A stretch of DNA of 35,470 bases from Peribacillus butanolivorans (GTDB taxonomy: Bacteria; Bacillota; Bacilli; Bacillales; DSM-1321). The stretch spans positions 2,524,260 to 2,559,729 of the forward strand of contig NZ_LGYA01000001.1 in the NCBI RefSeq assembly GCF_001273755.1. The letters run 5' to 3'. Position numbers and translations under genes: made by a program. Under the pieces are notes generated by a model. The model worked only from the letters and a program-made list of their open reading frames with translations. It was not told the origin of the DNA and ran no database searches. Position 1 is the first letter of the stretch. Every line of letters starts with the position of its first letter. Below are positions 7,763 through 17,739 of this stretch, piece by piece.

Positions 7763-8632
7763 TTAATCAAACACGATTGTTTTATTACCATGAACAATAA
7801 CTTTATCTTCAATATGCCAGGAAACAGCTTCGGCAAAAACTTGTCTTTCAACATGACTTCCGGCAACCTTTAATTCTTCTATTGTATGTCTATGATTAAC
7901 CCGCTTTACATCTTGCTGAATAATGGGTCCTTCATCAAGATCATTCGTAACATAATGGGCAGTTGCTCCAATTAACTTAACACCACGGTTATAGGCCCTG
8001 GCATAAGGGTTTGCTCCGACAAATGCCGGTAAGAAAGAATGATGAATATTAATAATTTGATTGGGAAACTCGGAAATAAATTTAGGGGAAAGGATTTGCA
8101 TATATCTGGCCAAGGCAATAGAGTCTACTTTCCCTTTCAGTAGTTCTAGCGCTTTCTGTTCGGCTTGTTGTTTTGTTTCATGAGTTATAGGGATATGATA
8201 ATAAGGGATACCATAACTCTCTACTACTTCTTTTAAATCAGGATGATTACTGATTACCATTGGGATTTCCACTAGAAGTTCATTCGATTTCCAACGCCAT
8301 ATAAGCTCCATTAGACAGTGATCCATTTTAGATACAAAGATGGCCATTCGTTTTCTTTTCTTATTACCGCTTAAGCTCCAATCCATTGAATAAGCCTGAG
8401 CCAGCATATGTAAGTCTTCCTCAAGTTTTGCATAGGAAACATCAAAGTCATTTAAATCAAATTCGATCCTCATAAAAAACATACCTGTTTGTGGATCCGT
8501 CGTATGTTGATCAAAATGAACAACATTTGCATTGTTTTCTAATAAAAGATTAGATACAACCGAGATAATACCTGGCTTCTCTGGGCAAGATATTAATAAT
8601 TTAGCCCGGTTAACATTCACTTCTTTAATCAA
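7763..8632 (-). CDS. purU: Formyltetrahydrofolate deformylase
   Basis: The enzyme hydrolyses 10-formyl-tetrahydrofolate to formate and tetrahydrofolate in the cytosol. An N-terminal ACT domain (about residues 8-85; CPEKPGIISVVSNLL) precedes a formyl transferase-like domain with IINIHHSFLPAF and GATAHYVTNDLDEGPII, which carry the expected His and Asp. At 289 aa it has the normal length. The start is TTG at 8632 behind GGTGAAAG. It is the last gene of the glycine set, 207 nt after lpd. Its likely job is to drain C1 units and free tetrahydrofolate when glycine is in excess. A separate promoter in the gap is possible but not clear. Confidence 0.92.
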   Translation of the reverse strand: MIKEVNVNRAKLLISCPEKPGIISVVSNLLLENNANVVHFDQHTTDPQTGMFFMRIEFDLNDFDVSYAKLEEDLHMLAQAYSMDWSLSGNKKRKRMAIFVSKMDHCLMELIWRWKSNELLVEIPMVISNHPDLKEVVESYGIPYYHIPITHETKQQAEQKALELLKGKVDSIALARYMQILSPKFISEFPNQIINIHHSFLPAFVGANPYARAYNRGVKLIGATAHYVTNDLDEGPIIQQDVKRVNHRHTIEELKVAGSHVERQVFAEAVSWHIEDKVIVHGNKTIVFD

Positions 8633-8839
8633 GGTTCTTTCACCATCCTATTGAATTGTAATTAAAGCACTAAAAAGCTGCGGATTCAAAACTGAATATA
8701 CTACTATCGATGATTGAACAATCCCTGTAACTGCAATAACGAATCCTATCATTCTTGAAATACTGTGAGGATGGGCGAAAGAATTACAATGAATTTTGCA
8801 ATCACAACACATATTTTCAGTTTCCACTAGAATTTTTAT

Positions 8840-10237
8840 CTAGGCATGTATTTCTTTACCATACACAGCCAGGGCTGCTTCCCCAATAGCTTCCGCTAAT
8901 GTAGGGTGCGGGTGTATTGTATGAGCGATATCCATGGCAGTTGCATTTAATACCTGTGCAAGACCAACCTCTGTGATCATGTCGGTTACATGTGGCCCAA
9001 CCATATGCGCTCCTATTAACTTATTAGATTCTTCTTCAACAACAAGTTTGACAAAACCATCTGATTCACCAAAAACAAGAGCCTTTCCAATCGCACGGAA
9101 TGAGAATTTGCCTGTTTTTACTTGATATCCTTTCTGCATTGCTTCTTCTTCTGTTAGACCGACACTCGCTACCTCTGGACTGCTATATACGCATTTTGAA
9201 ACAAGTGTTGGATCAAGCGGCACAGGGTTTTCTCCTGCCATATGCTCGATTGCGATAATTCCTTCATGTGAAGCAACATGAGCAAGCTGCAATCCGCCAA
9301 TCACATCTCCAATTGCATAAATGTTTGGCTCATTCGTTTGATAATACTCATTTGTTTGAATAAAACGTTCGACTTCAACTTTCGTATTTTCAAGATGAAT
9401 GCCTTCTATGTTAGGTAATCTTCCGACGGATACTAATAATTTTTCTGCTGTAAATGTCGTTTCTTTCCCCTTATATTCCGCCTTAATAGAGACACCATCC
9501 CCTTTTTCTAACGATTCTGGAAGAACCTTTGCGCCTGTTACAATTTTCACACCTTTTTTCTTCATTAGTCGCTGTACTTCCTTTGAAATATCTTTATCTT
9601 CCGTCGGTAAAATGCGCTCGGCATACTCTATCACAGTCACTTCTAATCCAAAGTCAATAAGCATCGATGCCCATTCAATTCCAATAACACCGCCGCCGAC
9701 AATAATGATGGAATTTGGGAGCTCTTTCATTTGCAGTGCTTCATCCGATGTCATCACATATTCGCTATCCGCTTCTAAACCGGGAAGTGTTCTCGGACGA
9801 GATCCTGTTGCTATTAAAATATTTCTGGGGGTTAATATCATTTCCCGTTCTTCATTATTCAATTTCACCAAAACATCTTTTAACTGTAAAATACTTCCTT
9901 CACCCTCGTACACATCTATTTTTCCTTTTTTCATTAAATGTTGTACACCTTTATATAAGCGTTCTGTAATTTCTTCTTTCCTGGCCTGTACTTTTGAGAA
10001 ATCCAGTCCTACTTCTGGGGCAATAACACCGAATTTATCTGCATTCTTTGCATTTGAATATACTTCTGCACTTCTTAATAAGGCTTTACTTGGAATACAA
10101 CCTGCATGAAGGCATGTTCCACCAAGTTTACCTCGTTCAACTACCGCTGTTTTTAATCCTAATTGAGACGCACGAATGGCCGCAACATATCCACCGGTGC
10201 CGCCTCCGATGATAACAATGTCATATTCTTGATTCAT
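8840..10237 (-). CDS. lpd: Dihydrolipoyl dehydrogenase (glycine cleavage L protein)
   Basis: This FAD flavoenzyme reoxidises dihydrolipoyl groups with NAD+. It has the FAD-binding GGGTGGYVAAI at residues 11-21, the redox-active disulfide C42/C47 in GGTCLHAGCIPSK, an NAD-binding GGGVIGIEWAS and the interface His motif HPHPTLAE near the C-terminus. It is 465 aa, full length. In detail it looks closer to the branched-chain 2-oxoacid dehydrogenase type (LpdV/BfmBC of B. subtilis) than to PdhD. Its place after lipA and gcvPB argues that here it serves the glycine cleavage complex. It lies 108 nt after the Fe-S carrier gene. Confidence 0.93.
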   Translation of the reverse strand: MNQEYDIVIIGGGTGGYVAAIRASQLGLKTAVVERGKLGGTCLHAGCIPSKALLRSAEVYSNAKNADKFGVIAPEVGLDFSKVQARKEEITERLYKGVQHLMKKGKIDVYEGEGSILQLKDVLVKLNNEEREMILTPRNILIATGSRPRTLPGLEADSEYVMTSDEALQMKELPNSIIIVGGGVIGIEWASMLIDFGLEVTVIEYAERILPTEDKDISKEVQRLMKKKGVKIVTGAKVLPESLEKGDGVSIKAEYKGKETTFTAEKLLVSVGRLPNIEGIHLENTKVEVERFIQTNEYYQTNEPNIYAIGDVIGGLQLAHVASHEGIIAIEHMAGENPVPLDPTLVSKCVYSSPEVASVGLTEEEAMQKGYQVKTGKFSFRAIGKALVFGESDGFVKLVVEEESNKLIGAHMVGPHVTDMITEVGLAQVLNATAMDIAHTIHPHPTLAEAIGEAALAVYGKEIHA

Positions 10238-10345
10238 CTAATACTTCCCCCTTTTGTTTTCATAAACTTGGATATTTGAATATTGTAAGAAAAAAACCTT
10301 TCTAAACACGATCTTCTATATAATAAGTAAGCTGTAACGATTCTA

Positions 10346-10651
10346 TTAATCTATTTCAATGGCACATGCACTGGATGCAAAGCTATCTCCGACAATAAAG
10401 CCACGATCTTCTAAATAATCAATTTGTGTCTCCTCATCTAAATAGCGTTTTGTAAAATGATCTAATCTAAGCTGAACTCCCTCATATTCAATAATTGTAT
10501 CGTTTCTGCGGGGCTCGTCCAATACGAGGGAGAACTTCACCGACACCCCGCAGCCTCCAGCAATATCGGCATCAATACGAGGAATTTGTGCATCCTTACG
10601 AGCCATTTCCTTCAGCTTAATTATGGCTGCCACTGTTATTTTGACTACCAT
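10346..10651 (-). CDS. HesB/IscA-like A-type Fe-S carrier protein, 101 aa
   Basis: The protein belongs to the HesB/IscA family of iron-sulfur carriers. Cys34 in AGGCGVSVKFSLV matches the first conserved Cys. The C-terminal motif, normally CGCG-like, is reduced here to SACAIEID with a single Cys96, as in some Bacillus HesB/YneR-type proteins. It sits 39 nt after lipA and before lpd. Lipoyl synthase consumes an auxiliary [4Fe-4S] cluster in each turnover, so a dedicated cluster donor for LipA is an attractive inference. Not shown by the sequence: whether two Cys suffice to hold a cluster. Confidence 0.75.
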   Translation of the reverse strand: MVVKITVAAIIKLKEMARKDAQIPRIDADIAGGCGVSVKFSLVLDEPRRNDTIIEYEGVQLRLDHFTKRYLDEETQIDYLEDRGFIVGDSFASSACAIEID

Positions 10652-10690
10652 CTGATTCTCCCCTTTCTTAATAGGTTTATTTAAAAATGA

Positions 10691-11569
10691 TTACGCATTA
10701 GCCTTTGCTGCACGGACTTGTTCATCTGCATGATAGGAGGAGCGAACAAGCGGACCGGCTTCGCAATGACTAAACCCTTTTGACAAGGCAATGTTTTTCA
10801 GTTCTTCAAACTCTTCTGGACTCCAATATTTTTGGACTTTCAAATGTCGTTTAGTAGGCTGTAAATATTGACCAATCGTCATAATCTCCACATTGTTAGC
10901 ACGAAGGTCATCCATCGTCTCCATAATTTCTTCTTTTGTTTCTCCTAGACCAATCATAATGCTTGATTTCGTCGGGATAGTGGCATTCATTAGCTTTGCC
11001 CGCCTTAAAAACTCTAGTGAACGTTCGTATGTTGCACGAGCACGAACTTGTGGAGATAATCGTTTTACTGTTTCAATGTTATGATTCAAAATGTCTGGCC
11101 TTGTATCCATTAATATTTTTAAGTTATCATGTTCTCCATTCAAATCGGAGGGGAGAACTTCAATGGTGCAAAATGGATTTCGCCGCCTCACAGCCTTTAC
11201 AGTTTCTGCAAATACCTTTGCTCCACCGTCTTTTAAATCATCACGAGCAACAGCGGTAATCACGACATGCTTTAAGCCCATTTGCTCTACTGATTCTGCG
11301 ACACGTTCAGGCTCTTCCCAATCAAGCTCTGAAGGTAGCCCAGTTTGAACTGCACAGAACCTGCAAGCTCGCGTACATACACTTCCTAAAATCATGAAAG
11401 TTGCCGTTTTTCGGACAGCCCAGCATTCATGAATGTTAGGACATCTTGCTTCTTCACAAACAGTATGCAGCTTTTTTTCACGCATCATTTTCTTTAAGCC
11501 CGTATACTGTTCATTGGTATTTAATTTAATTTTAAGCCATTCAGGTTTACGAAGATCACTGATGGACAT
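10691..11569 (-). CDS. lipA: Lipoyl synthase
   Basis: This radical SAM enzyme inserts two sulfurs into the octanoyl chain attached to GcvH or E2 subunits. Both cluster motifs are intact: the auxiliary cluster cysteines C38, C43 and C49 in [12 protein letters not shown], and the radical SAM cysteines C65, C69 and C72 in CTRACRFC. The C-terminal RSSYHADEQ motif is also present. At 292 aa the length is normal. It follows gcvPB by 245 nt, a gap that holds a strong hairpin, so partial readthrough or a separate promoter is possible. Location in a glycine operon suggests it keeps GcvH lipoylated under high glycine flux. Confidence 0.95.
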   Translation of the reverse strand: MSISDLRKPEWLKIKLNTNEQYTGLKKMMREKKLHTVCEEARCPNIHECWAVRKTATFMILGSVCTRACRFCAVQTGLPSELDWEEPERVAESVEQMGLKHVVITAVARDDLKDGGAKVFAETVKAVRRRNPFCTIEVLPSDLNGEHDNLKILMDTRPDILNHNIETVKRLSPQVRARATYERSLEFLRRAKLMNATIPTKSSIMIGLGETKEEIMETMDDLRANNVEIMTIGQYLQPTKRHLKVQKYWSPEEFEELKNIALSKGFSHCEAGPLVRSSYHADEQVRAAKANA

Positions 11570-11737
11570 TTTTTACTCACTCCTCTGAGCAGATGTAATT
11601 TTTGTTTTAAGGTTGTTCAATAGTCTATAAAAAGACTAATTGAATTTCTCCATTGCTCTGTCTTTTTAATTTTAAAGACTATTTCTTCTCGCCCTTCTTG
11701 TCTCTTTTTGTCATCCTTTTTACACGCGCTTATATCA

Positions 11738-11797
11738 AACCACCATGAATGAAATAATGAGACTCTCCTTTTCTCTTTATTTTCATCCCTGGTGGTT
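11738..11797 (-). promoter_or_regulatory. Long stem-loop in the gcvPB-lipA gap
   Basis: AACCACCA pairs with TGGTGGTT and the stem continues through GGATGAA/TTCATTC with one G-U and one mismatch, about 15 bp in all with a 27-nt loop. No T run follows on the minus strand, so it is more likely an RNA processing or stability element than a terminator. The remainder of the 245-nt gap has a small AGTCT/AGACT hairpin near 11620-11640 and no clear promoter. Confidence 0.45.
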
Positions 11798-11814
11798 CAT
11801 GTTCAAGCATTCAT

Positions 11815-13299
11815 TTATGACTTTGCCGTTTCTTTCTCTACTATCTCCTCTTTGAAATAACGCAAAATTGGTAGTCTAGCTGCTTGGACCTCATCCAATC
11901 GACCAATGTCAGTAGTATGTGGTGCGTCTAAAACAACCCCTGGGTTTTCTTCCACTTCTTTGGCAATTTGAATCATTACATCCGCAAAAGCATCAAGGGT
12001 TTCTTTTGACTCTGTTTCTGTCGGTTCAATCATCAAACATTCCTCAACATTTAACGGGAAATAGATGGTCGGCGGATGGTAGCCGAAATCTAGCAGACGT
12101 TTTGCCATATCAAGTGTTCTTACACCCAGATTTTTCTGCCTAGATCCGGATAGGACAAATTCATGCTTACAAATTTGTGAAAATGGCGCTTCAAAATATG
12201 GCGCTAATCTTTTGCGAAGGTAATTTGCATGAAGCACGGCACTTTCTGATACTTGGCGCAGCCCTATTGGCCCCATCGTGCGAATATAGGTATATGCCCG
12301 TAAGAGAATTCCGAAGTTTCCATAATACCCTTTTACTCGTCCTATAGAGTGCGAATGATCAGAGTTCAGCACATATTTATCCCCGGATTTTTCTATTCGC
12401 GGAACCGGCAAGAAAGGAATAAGTTTCTCTTTCACACCGACAGGACCTGCCCCTGGACCGCCACCGCCATGAGGCGTCGTAAATGTTTTGTGAAGATTTA
12501 AGTGCACGATGTCAAAGCCCATTTGACCTGGTGTTGTTTTACCTAAAATGGCATTGGCATTCGCTCCATCATAGTATAATAAGCCGCCAGCTTCATGAAC
12601 AACCTGAGCGATTTCCACAATTTCTTTTTCAAAAAGTCCAAGGGTATTCGGATTTGTCAACATTAGCGCAGCAGTATCAGGGCCTACATGTTTCTTTAAT
12701 TCTTCTAGGTTAACTAATCCATTTTTATCGGATGGGATCGTGATCGTTTGAAAACCAGCAACACTTGCACTTGCAGGATTTGTACCGTGCGCGGAGTCTG
12801 GAACAAGTACTTTCGTTCTGGTTTCACCTTTTTGAGCATGATACGCCTTAGCCATCATTAAACCTGTCCATTCCCCTTGAGCCCCTGCAGATGGCTGTAA
12901 AGTTACAGCATCCATTCCTGTGATGACAGCTAGCTCTTCTTGTAATTCATATAAAACCTCTAGTGCACCCTGTACAGTTTCAACCGGCTGATATGGATGA
13001 ATGCGGCTAAAGCCTTCCAAACGTGCCACATCTTCATTTATTTTCGGATTGTACTTCATCGTACAAGAACCCAGCGGATAGAACCCATTATCGATCCCAT
13101 GGTTTTTATTAGAAAGCGCTGTATAATGGCGGACAAGTTGCAACTCTGATACTTCCGGGAGTTCTGCCGGTTCATCACGAATTAAATGCTTTGGAAATTT
13201 GTCATTTAAATCAACACAGTCAACGTCACTTTCCGGAAGACTTGAGCCCACACGTCCTGGTCGACTTATTTCAAAAATTAAATCATTATATTCAACCAT
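11815..13299 (-). CDS. gcvPB: Glycine dehydrogenase (decarboxylating) subunit 2
   Basis: This is the pyridoxal-phosphate-bearing half of the P protein of the glycine cleavage system, which decarboxylates glycine and passes the aminomethyl group to lipoyl-GcvH. The PLP lysine lies in [16 protein letters not shown]. The conserved [10 protein letters not shown] and [12 protein letters not shown] segments are present. At 494 aa it has the usual length. It overlaps gcvPA by 8 nt, which fits coupled translation of a heterotetrameric P protein, the normal arrangement in Firmicutes. Confidence 0.96.
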   Translation of the reverse strand: MVEYNDLIFEISRPGRVGSSLPESDVDCVDLNDKFPKHLIRDEPAELPEVSELQLVRHYTALSNKNHGIDNGFYPLGSCTMKYNPKINEDVARLEGFSRIHPYQPVETVQGALEVLYELQEELAVITGMDAVTLQPSAGAQGEWTGLMMAKAYHAQKGETRTKVLVPDSAHGTNPASASVAGFQTITIPSDKNGLVNLEELKKHVGPDTAALMLTNPNTLGLFEKEIVEIAQVVHEAGGLLYYDGANANAILGKTTPGQMGFDIVHLNLHKTFTTPHGGGGPGAGPVGVKEKLIPFLPVPRIEKSGDKYVLNSDHSHSIGRVKGYYGNFGILLRAYTYIRTMGPIGLRQVSESAVLHANYLRKRLAPYFEAPFSQICKHEFVLSGSRQKNLGVRTLDMAKRLLDFGYHPPTIYFPLNVEECLMIEPTETESKETLDAFADVMIQIAKEVEENPGVVLDAPHTTDIGRLDEVQAARLPILRYFKEEIVEKETAKS

Positions 13300-14644
13300 T
13301 TACAATCGCCTCCAAAACATCAATAAATTGATCAATTTCTTCTTTTGTTCGCTGCTCAGTCACAGCTAGCAGCATTTGATTTTCAAAGCCGTAATCACTT
13401 TTTAAATCAAATCCACCGATAATACCGGCCTTAAGAAGTTTTTCATTGACTTCCTTTACCGAACGAGGAAGCTCGACAACAAACTCATTGAAGAATGGTG
13501 CTTCATTGATAATGGTAAAGCCTTTTTGTTCTAGAGTTTTCGACATGTAATCAGCTTTCTCAATGTTTAGCTGCGCCATGTGACGAATCCCTTGCTTTCC
13601 AAGCGACGTCATACAGATGGAAGAGGCAAGAGCATTTAATGCCTGGTTAGAACAAATATTGGATGAGGCTTTATCACGGCGAATATGCTGTTCACGCGCT
13701 TGCAGTGTTAACACAAAACCACGTTTCCCTTTTTCATCTGCCGTTTGTCCTACTATACGTCCTGGGATTTTGCGCATGAATTTCTTACTTACCGCAAAAT
13801 AACCGCAGTGTGGACCGCCAAAGGACATTGGGATTCCCAATGGCTGCATATCACCGATCACAATATCTGCCCCAAGTTTACCAGGAGCCTGCAAGAGTGC
13901 TAGTGCAAGAGGATTGGCGCTTACGATTAAAAGGGCACCTTTTTCTTCCGCAATTTTCTTAATTGCTTTTAAATCCTCAATGGAACCGAAGAAATTTGGG
14001 TATTGAACAATTACGGCAGCAGTGTCCTTATCGATTTGTTCTTGCAGCTTCCCTAAATCTGTAACCTCATCAGCAAGATTTACTTCCTCAGCTGTGTATC
14101 CCGGACCTCCAGCTACTGTATGTAAAATAGCACGGGATTCAGGATGTACCGCTTTGGATACAAGTACTTTTGAACGTCTTGTAGATGCAACGGCAAGTGA
14201 TGCAGCTTCTGCAAGCGATGTAAAACCATCGTACATGGAAGAGTTAGCCACATCCATTCCTGTCAACTCACAAACCATCGTTTGAAATTCAAAAATCGCT
14301 TGTAATTCACCTTGACTGATTTCCGGTTGGTAAGGTGTATAAGCTGTGTAAAATTCGGAACGTGAAATCATATGATTTACCACACTTGGAATATAGTGAT
14401 CATAGGTACCTGCACCTAGAAAAGTTGGGTAATGATTTGCATTTTTGTTTTTTGTAGCAAGCTGATTCATTTTTTTCAAAAGAAGCGGTTCAGGAACAGC
14501 CTCTGGAATGTTTAGCTCATCCTGCAGGCTAATTTCAGCTGGAATATCTTCAAATAACTCATCTATAGAAGAAATATTTAAAAATTTGAGCATTTCCTCT
14601 TGGTCCTGTTTCGTATCAGGGAGGTATCTATAAGTGGCTGCCAT
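13292..14644 (-). CDS. gcvPA: Glycine dehydrogenase (decarboxylating) subunit 1
   Basis: This is the other half of the split P protein, about 450 aa, structurally like the PLP fold but without the cofactor lysine. Typical segments are [49 protein letters not shown] and [13 protein letters not shown] place the start at 14644 (MAATYRYLP) rather than 39 nt further upstream, because AAGGGGAGGAA lies at ideal distance and the longer version would run deep into gcvH. It starts one nt after the gcvH stop, so the two are coupled. Confidence 0.95.
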   Translation of the reverse strand: MAATYRYLPDTKQDQEEMLKFLNISSIDELFEDIPAEISLQDELNIPEAVPEPLLLKKMNQLATKNKNANHYPTFLGAGTYDHYIPSVVNHMISRSEFYTAYTPYQPEISQGELQAIFEFQTMVCELTGMDVANSSMYDGFTSLAEAASLAVASTRRSKVLVSKAVHPESRAILHTVAGGPGYTAEEVNLADEVTDLGKLQEQIDKDTAAVIVQYPNFFGSIEDLKAIKKIAEEKGALLIVSANPLALALLQAPGKLGADIVIGDMQPLGIPMSFGGPHCGYFAVSKKFMRKIPGRIVGQTADEKGKRGFVLTLQAREQHIRRDKASSNICSNQALNALASSICMTSLGKQGIRHMAQLNIEKADYMSKTLEQKGFTIINEAPFFNEFVVELPRSVKEVNEKLLKAGIIGGFDLKSDYGFENQMLLAVTEQRTKEEIDQFIDVLEAIVNG

Positions 14645-14645
14645 A

Positions 14646-15041
14646 TTATTCCTCCCCTTCATTAGTAAATGCTTGATATTCATCTTCGTTTAGAAGTGAA
14701 TCTAATTCTTCTGGATTGGACATTTCTACTTCGACTAACCACCCTGCTTCAAATGGATGCTCGTTAATCGTCTCTGGAGCGCCTTCCAACTCTTCGTTTA
14801 CAGTAACTATCGTACCTGAAACAGGTGAATAAAGTTCGGAAACTGCTTTAACTGACTCGATCGTTCCCATCGATTCATTGACCGTTACTTCATCATCAAT
14901 CGCTGGATTTTCAACAAAGACGATATCACCTAACGCCTTTTGTGCATAATCAGAGATTCCAATACGTACACGATTTCCTTCTAATTGTTGTACCCACTCA
15001 TGTTCTTTGCTATATCGTAAACTTGATGTAACTTTTGTCAT
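14646..15041 (-). CDS. gcvH: Glycine cleavage system H protein
   Basis: The lipoyl carrier shuttles the aminomethyl group between P, T and L proteins. At 131 aa it is slightly longer than average because of an acidic tail. The lipoyl lysine is K65 in [10 protein letters not shown]. The N-terminal [10 protein letters not shown] and [16 protein letters not shown] are typical. GGAGAGGGAG precedes the ATG. A 154-nt gap with a long stem-loop separates it from gcvT, while gcvPA follows at one nt. In bacilli GcvH can also be the entry point for lipoyl assembly and relay to other complexes. Confidence 0.95.
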   Translation of the reverse strand: MTKVTSSLRYSKEHEWVQQLEGNRVRIGISDYAQKALGDIVFVENPAIDDEVTVNESMGTIESVKAVSELYSPVSGTIVTVNEELEGAPETINEHPFEAGWLVEVEMSNPEELDSLLNEDEYQAFTNEGEE

Positions 15042-15119
15042 TGTTTTTTCTCCCTCTCCGTTTTTTTGATTTTTGTTATAATTCAGAAAATAAAAGACTG
15101 ATTTTACTCATAGCAGGTT

Positions 15120-15157
15120 GTCGATTTCGGGCTGCATGTAAAGTAGCGGAAATCGAC
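15120..15157 (-). promoter_or_regulatory. Stem-loop in the gcvT-gcvH gap
   Basis: GTCGATTTC and GAAATCGAC form a perfect 9-bp stem, extended inside by GCT/AGC across small mismatches. There is no T run on the minus strand, so it is probably not a terminator. It may set differential stability of the glyA-sda-gcvT and gcvH-gcvP parts of the transcript. I found no convincing promoter in the rest of the gap. Confidence 0.45.
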
Positions 15158-15195
15158 TTAAAAACTACACGATAACTCTAATAAAATATTTCCAC

Positions 15196-16305
15196 TTATC
15201 TTTTGTAGAATGGTGCATTAACAATAACAGCTTCAATTAGTTTATTACGAATTTCCACTTTTATCGGCGTCCCCACTTCAGCTTGGTCGGCTGATACCAA
15301 GGCTAGACCTAAGCTTTTCTTCAAAGATGGTGATTGTGTTCCGGATGTAACAATACCTATTTCCTCTCCACCTTGTGAAATCACCTTGTAACCATGACGC
15401 GGAATCCCTCTGCCTGTTACTTCAATCCCTACTAATTTTCGTTTTAATCCAGCTTCTTTTTGTTCTGTAAGAGCAGATTTTCCGATAAAGTCACTTTCTT
15501 TGTTCGTCTTTACGACAAAGCCGATTCCTGCTTCAAGCGGGCTGATATCGTTACTGAGTTCTTGGCCATAGAGTGCAAGACGTGCTTCAAGTCGAAGTGT
15601 GTCCCTTGCACCAAGTCCACATGGTTGTAATCCATTCGTAGTTCCTGCTTCTAAGAGCTTTTCCCAGAGTACTACCGCTTTGTCTGCTGCTAAATAAAGT
15701 TCATATCCATTTTCTCCTGTGTAACCTGTACGGGATACAAGTATGTCGGTAATCCCGGAGATGTTGACATGTTGGGCGAATTTAAAAGAGCCAATTTCTG
15801 ATAAATCTATTTCCGTTAACTTTTGCAAAATGCTTTCTGCCTTTGGACCTTGGATGGCAAGCTGAGCGATGTCTTCCGAAATATTTTGGAGCGCCATCTC
15901 TCCTTTTACATGCTGCTTCATCCATTCGTAATCTTTCTCAATGTTTGCGGCATTAATAACGAGTAAATATTTTTCATTCCCTAATTTATAAACTAATAAA
16001 TCATCGACCGTTCCGCCGTCTGGATAGCACATTGCGGTATACTGTGCTTGATTGATGCTAAGCTTTGTTACATCATTTGTAACAAGGTAGTTAATATAAC
16101 TCTCGGCATCTTTCCCTTCCACAAGTACTTCTCCCATATGAGAAACATCAAAAAGTCCTGCTTCTGTTCGAACAGCTTCATGCTCTTCTAAAATGCTGGA
16201 AAACTGAACTGGCAGAGCCCAGCCACCAAAATCAATAACTTTTGCTCCGTATTTTTTATATACTTCAAAAAGCGGTGTTTGCTTTAATGCTGTTTCAGTA
16301 CCCAT
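15196..16305 (-). CDS. gcvT: Glycine cleavage system T protein (aminomethyltransferase)
   Basis: The protein transfers the methylene group from aminomethyl-lipoyl-GcvH to tetrahydrofolate, releasing ammonia. It is 369 aa, full length. Family segments seen are [38 protein letters not shown] and [13 protein letters not shown] (folate-binding region), with a C-terminal beta-barrel domain from about residue 280. GGGGGTAG precedes the ATG. It begins 20 nt after sdaAA. The order sda genes before gcvT joins serine breakdown directly to glycine cleavage. Confidence 0.96.
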   Translation of the reverse strand: MGTETALKQTPLFEVYKKYGAKVIDFGGWALPVQFSSILEEHEAVRTEAGLFDVSHMGEVLVEGKDAESYINYLVTNDVTKLSINQAQYTAMCYPDGGTVDDLLVYKLGNEKYLLVINAANIEKDYEWMKQHVKGEMALQNISEDIAQLAIQGPKAESILQKLTEIDLSEIGSFKFAQHVNISGITDILVSRTGYTGENGYELYLAADKAVVLWEKLLEAGTTNGLQPCGLGARDTLRLEARLALYGQELSNDISPLEAGIGFVVKTNKESDFIGKSALTEQKEAGLKRKLVGIEVTGRGIPRHGYKVISQGGEEIGIVTSGTQSPSLKKSLGLALVSADQAEVGTPIKVEIRNKLIEAVIVNAPFYKR

Positions 16306-16325
16306 GATCTACCCCCGATTATGAT

Positions 16326-17210
16326 TCATGATTTCCTACAAAAAAGACGTTCTTTCACCCGTTTACCTGTTTCTGTCATTGCCAAGCCACCAAGAGCCGT
16401 TTCTCGCAGGGTCCTTGGCATATCATTTCCAACCTTATACATGGCTTCAATTACCTCATCACAAGGTATGCGGCTTTCAATCCCAGCTAGAGACATGTCG
16501 GCCGCTGAAAATGCAATTGAGGTTCCAATCACATTCCGCTTGATGCAAGGAACTTCCACAAGTCCTGCGACTGGATCACAAACCAATCCTAAAAGTGACT
16601 TCATCGCAATGGCTGTCGCATTCACGGCTTGCAGTGGTGTTCCGCCTTTTAACTCAACGATTGTCCCCGCTGCCATGGCCGTTGCGGAGCCCACCTCTGC
16701 TTGACAGCCTCCAGCAGCCCCCGAAATGAAAGAACGGTTCGCAATGACAAGCCCGAGCATACTTGCCGTGAATAACCCCATAACTAAATCTTTATAAGGC
16801 GTGCCATCATTTTTATGAAGCGAAAACAGTACCCCAGGCAGAATCCCTGCTGCACCCGCAGTTGGGGTAGCTACAATGACCCCCATTCGGGCGTTACTTT
16901 CAGAAGTTGCCAATGAAAAGCTCATTGCGTTGCTTATATAGCTGCCTGACAAAGATTTACCTTGTTGAACGTAATCATTCATTTTCACAGCATCTCCGCC
17001 AGAAATTCCACTCGGTGCGGTTGTGGCATCCTTTATACCGTTATCAACGGCTTCCTTCATTTTAATCAATCGTTCTTCCATCATACTGATAATAGCTTGT
17101 TGGTCTCTTCCTGACTTTTCTGCTTCCATCATTAGCATGATTTCGCCAATGCTTTTTTCTTCTCTTTGACAAGCTTCATTTAATTCTTTCATGGTCTGGA
17201 TTTCCATCAT
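16326..17210 (-). CDS. sdaAA: L-serine dehydratase, iron-sulfur, alpha subunit
   Basis: This is the catalytic subunit of the oxygen-sensitive two-subunit L-serine ammonia-lyase (serine to pyruvate plus ammonia). The three cysteines expected to bind the [4Fe-4S] cluster are visible in AGGCQAEVGSA and CDPVAGLVEVPCIKRN. It is 294 aa, normal for the alpha chain. It overlaps sdaAB by 4 nt (ATGA), so the two are co-translated. Next to glyA and gcv genes it converts serine formed from two glycines into pyruvate. Confidence 0.94.
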   Translation of the reverse strand: MMEIQTMKELNEACQREEKSIGEIMLMMEAEKSGRDQQAIISMMEERLIKMKEAVDNGIKDATTAPSGISGGDAVKMNDYVQQGKSLSGSYISNAMSFSLATSESNARMGVIVATPTAGAAGILPGVLFSLHKNDGTPYKDLVMGLFTASMLGLVIANRSFISGAAGGCQAEVGSATAMAAGTIVELKGGTPLQAVNATAIAMKSLLGLVCDPVAGLVEVPCIKRNVIGTSIAFSAADMSLAGIESRIPCDEVIEAMYKVGNDMPRTLRETALGGLAMTETGKRVKERLFCRKS

Positions 17211-17719
17211 ATAGCCTTGTCCATTACTTTCTTTCTTGGATGATAAGAACTAGCAAGGGCTGAAAAGTCATCACCTGCACTGAGACGAATCGCTACCATA
17301 TCGTCGTCTATCATGAAAATCTTGGATAAACCACCACCAAGTGATGCTCCGCCTACCTTTACTACACAATCGCCGCGTTTTGCTGTCACGATTGTTGTGT
17401 TAGGATGGTCAAAATACTCGCAACAGCTTTCAAATTCAATTTCGTACTGCATTCCATTCTCTTTTGCCCATTCCAACGAGTTTTTAATGCGTGAATCATC
17501 GGTATCCATCCCAAGTAATCCGCCAAGCAGTGCTTTATCTGTTCCATGTCCTTGATAGGTTTCAGCAAATGAATCATAGAATACAATTTTGACTTCTTTT
17601 GGATAATCTCCTAACAGTTCATGGATGAATTTACCGATTGACACGACTCCGGCAGTGTGGGAACTTGACGGTCCTACCATGATTGGACCTATTATGTCAA
17701 AACAACTTTGAAATTCCAT
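17207..17719 (-). CDS. sdaAB: L-serine dehydratase, iron-sulfur, beta subunit lacking ACT domain
   Basis: The N-terminal domain is clear: FDIIGPIMVGPSSSHTAG and SFAETYQGHGTDKALLGGLLG. The usual beta chain is about 220 aa and ends in an ACT regulatory domain. This one stops at 170 aa with SSYHPRKKVMDKAI, and the stop overlaps the sdaAA start by 4 nt, so the short form looks natural rather than a recent truncation. The loss may remove allosteric control. GGGGGG before the ATG (17719) supports the start, 20 nt after glyA. Confidence 0.9.
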   Translation of the reverse strand: MEFQSCFDIIGPIMVGPSSSHTAGVVSIGKFIHELLGDYPKEVKIVFYDSFAETYQGHGTDKALLGGLLGMDTDDSRIKNSLEWAKENGMQYEIEFESCCEYFDHPNTTIVTAKRGDCVVKVGGASLGGGLSKIFMIDDDMVAIRLSAGDDFSALASSYHPRKKVMDKAI

Positions 17720-17739
17720 TGAGTCCCCCCCTTTTTTTC

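Noticed and set aside
9399..10109. Long plus-strand open frame (236 codons) inside lpd
   Set aside because: It is fully antisense to a clear dihydrolipoyl dehydrogenase, has no family features and arises from codon use of the true gene.
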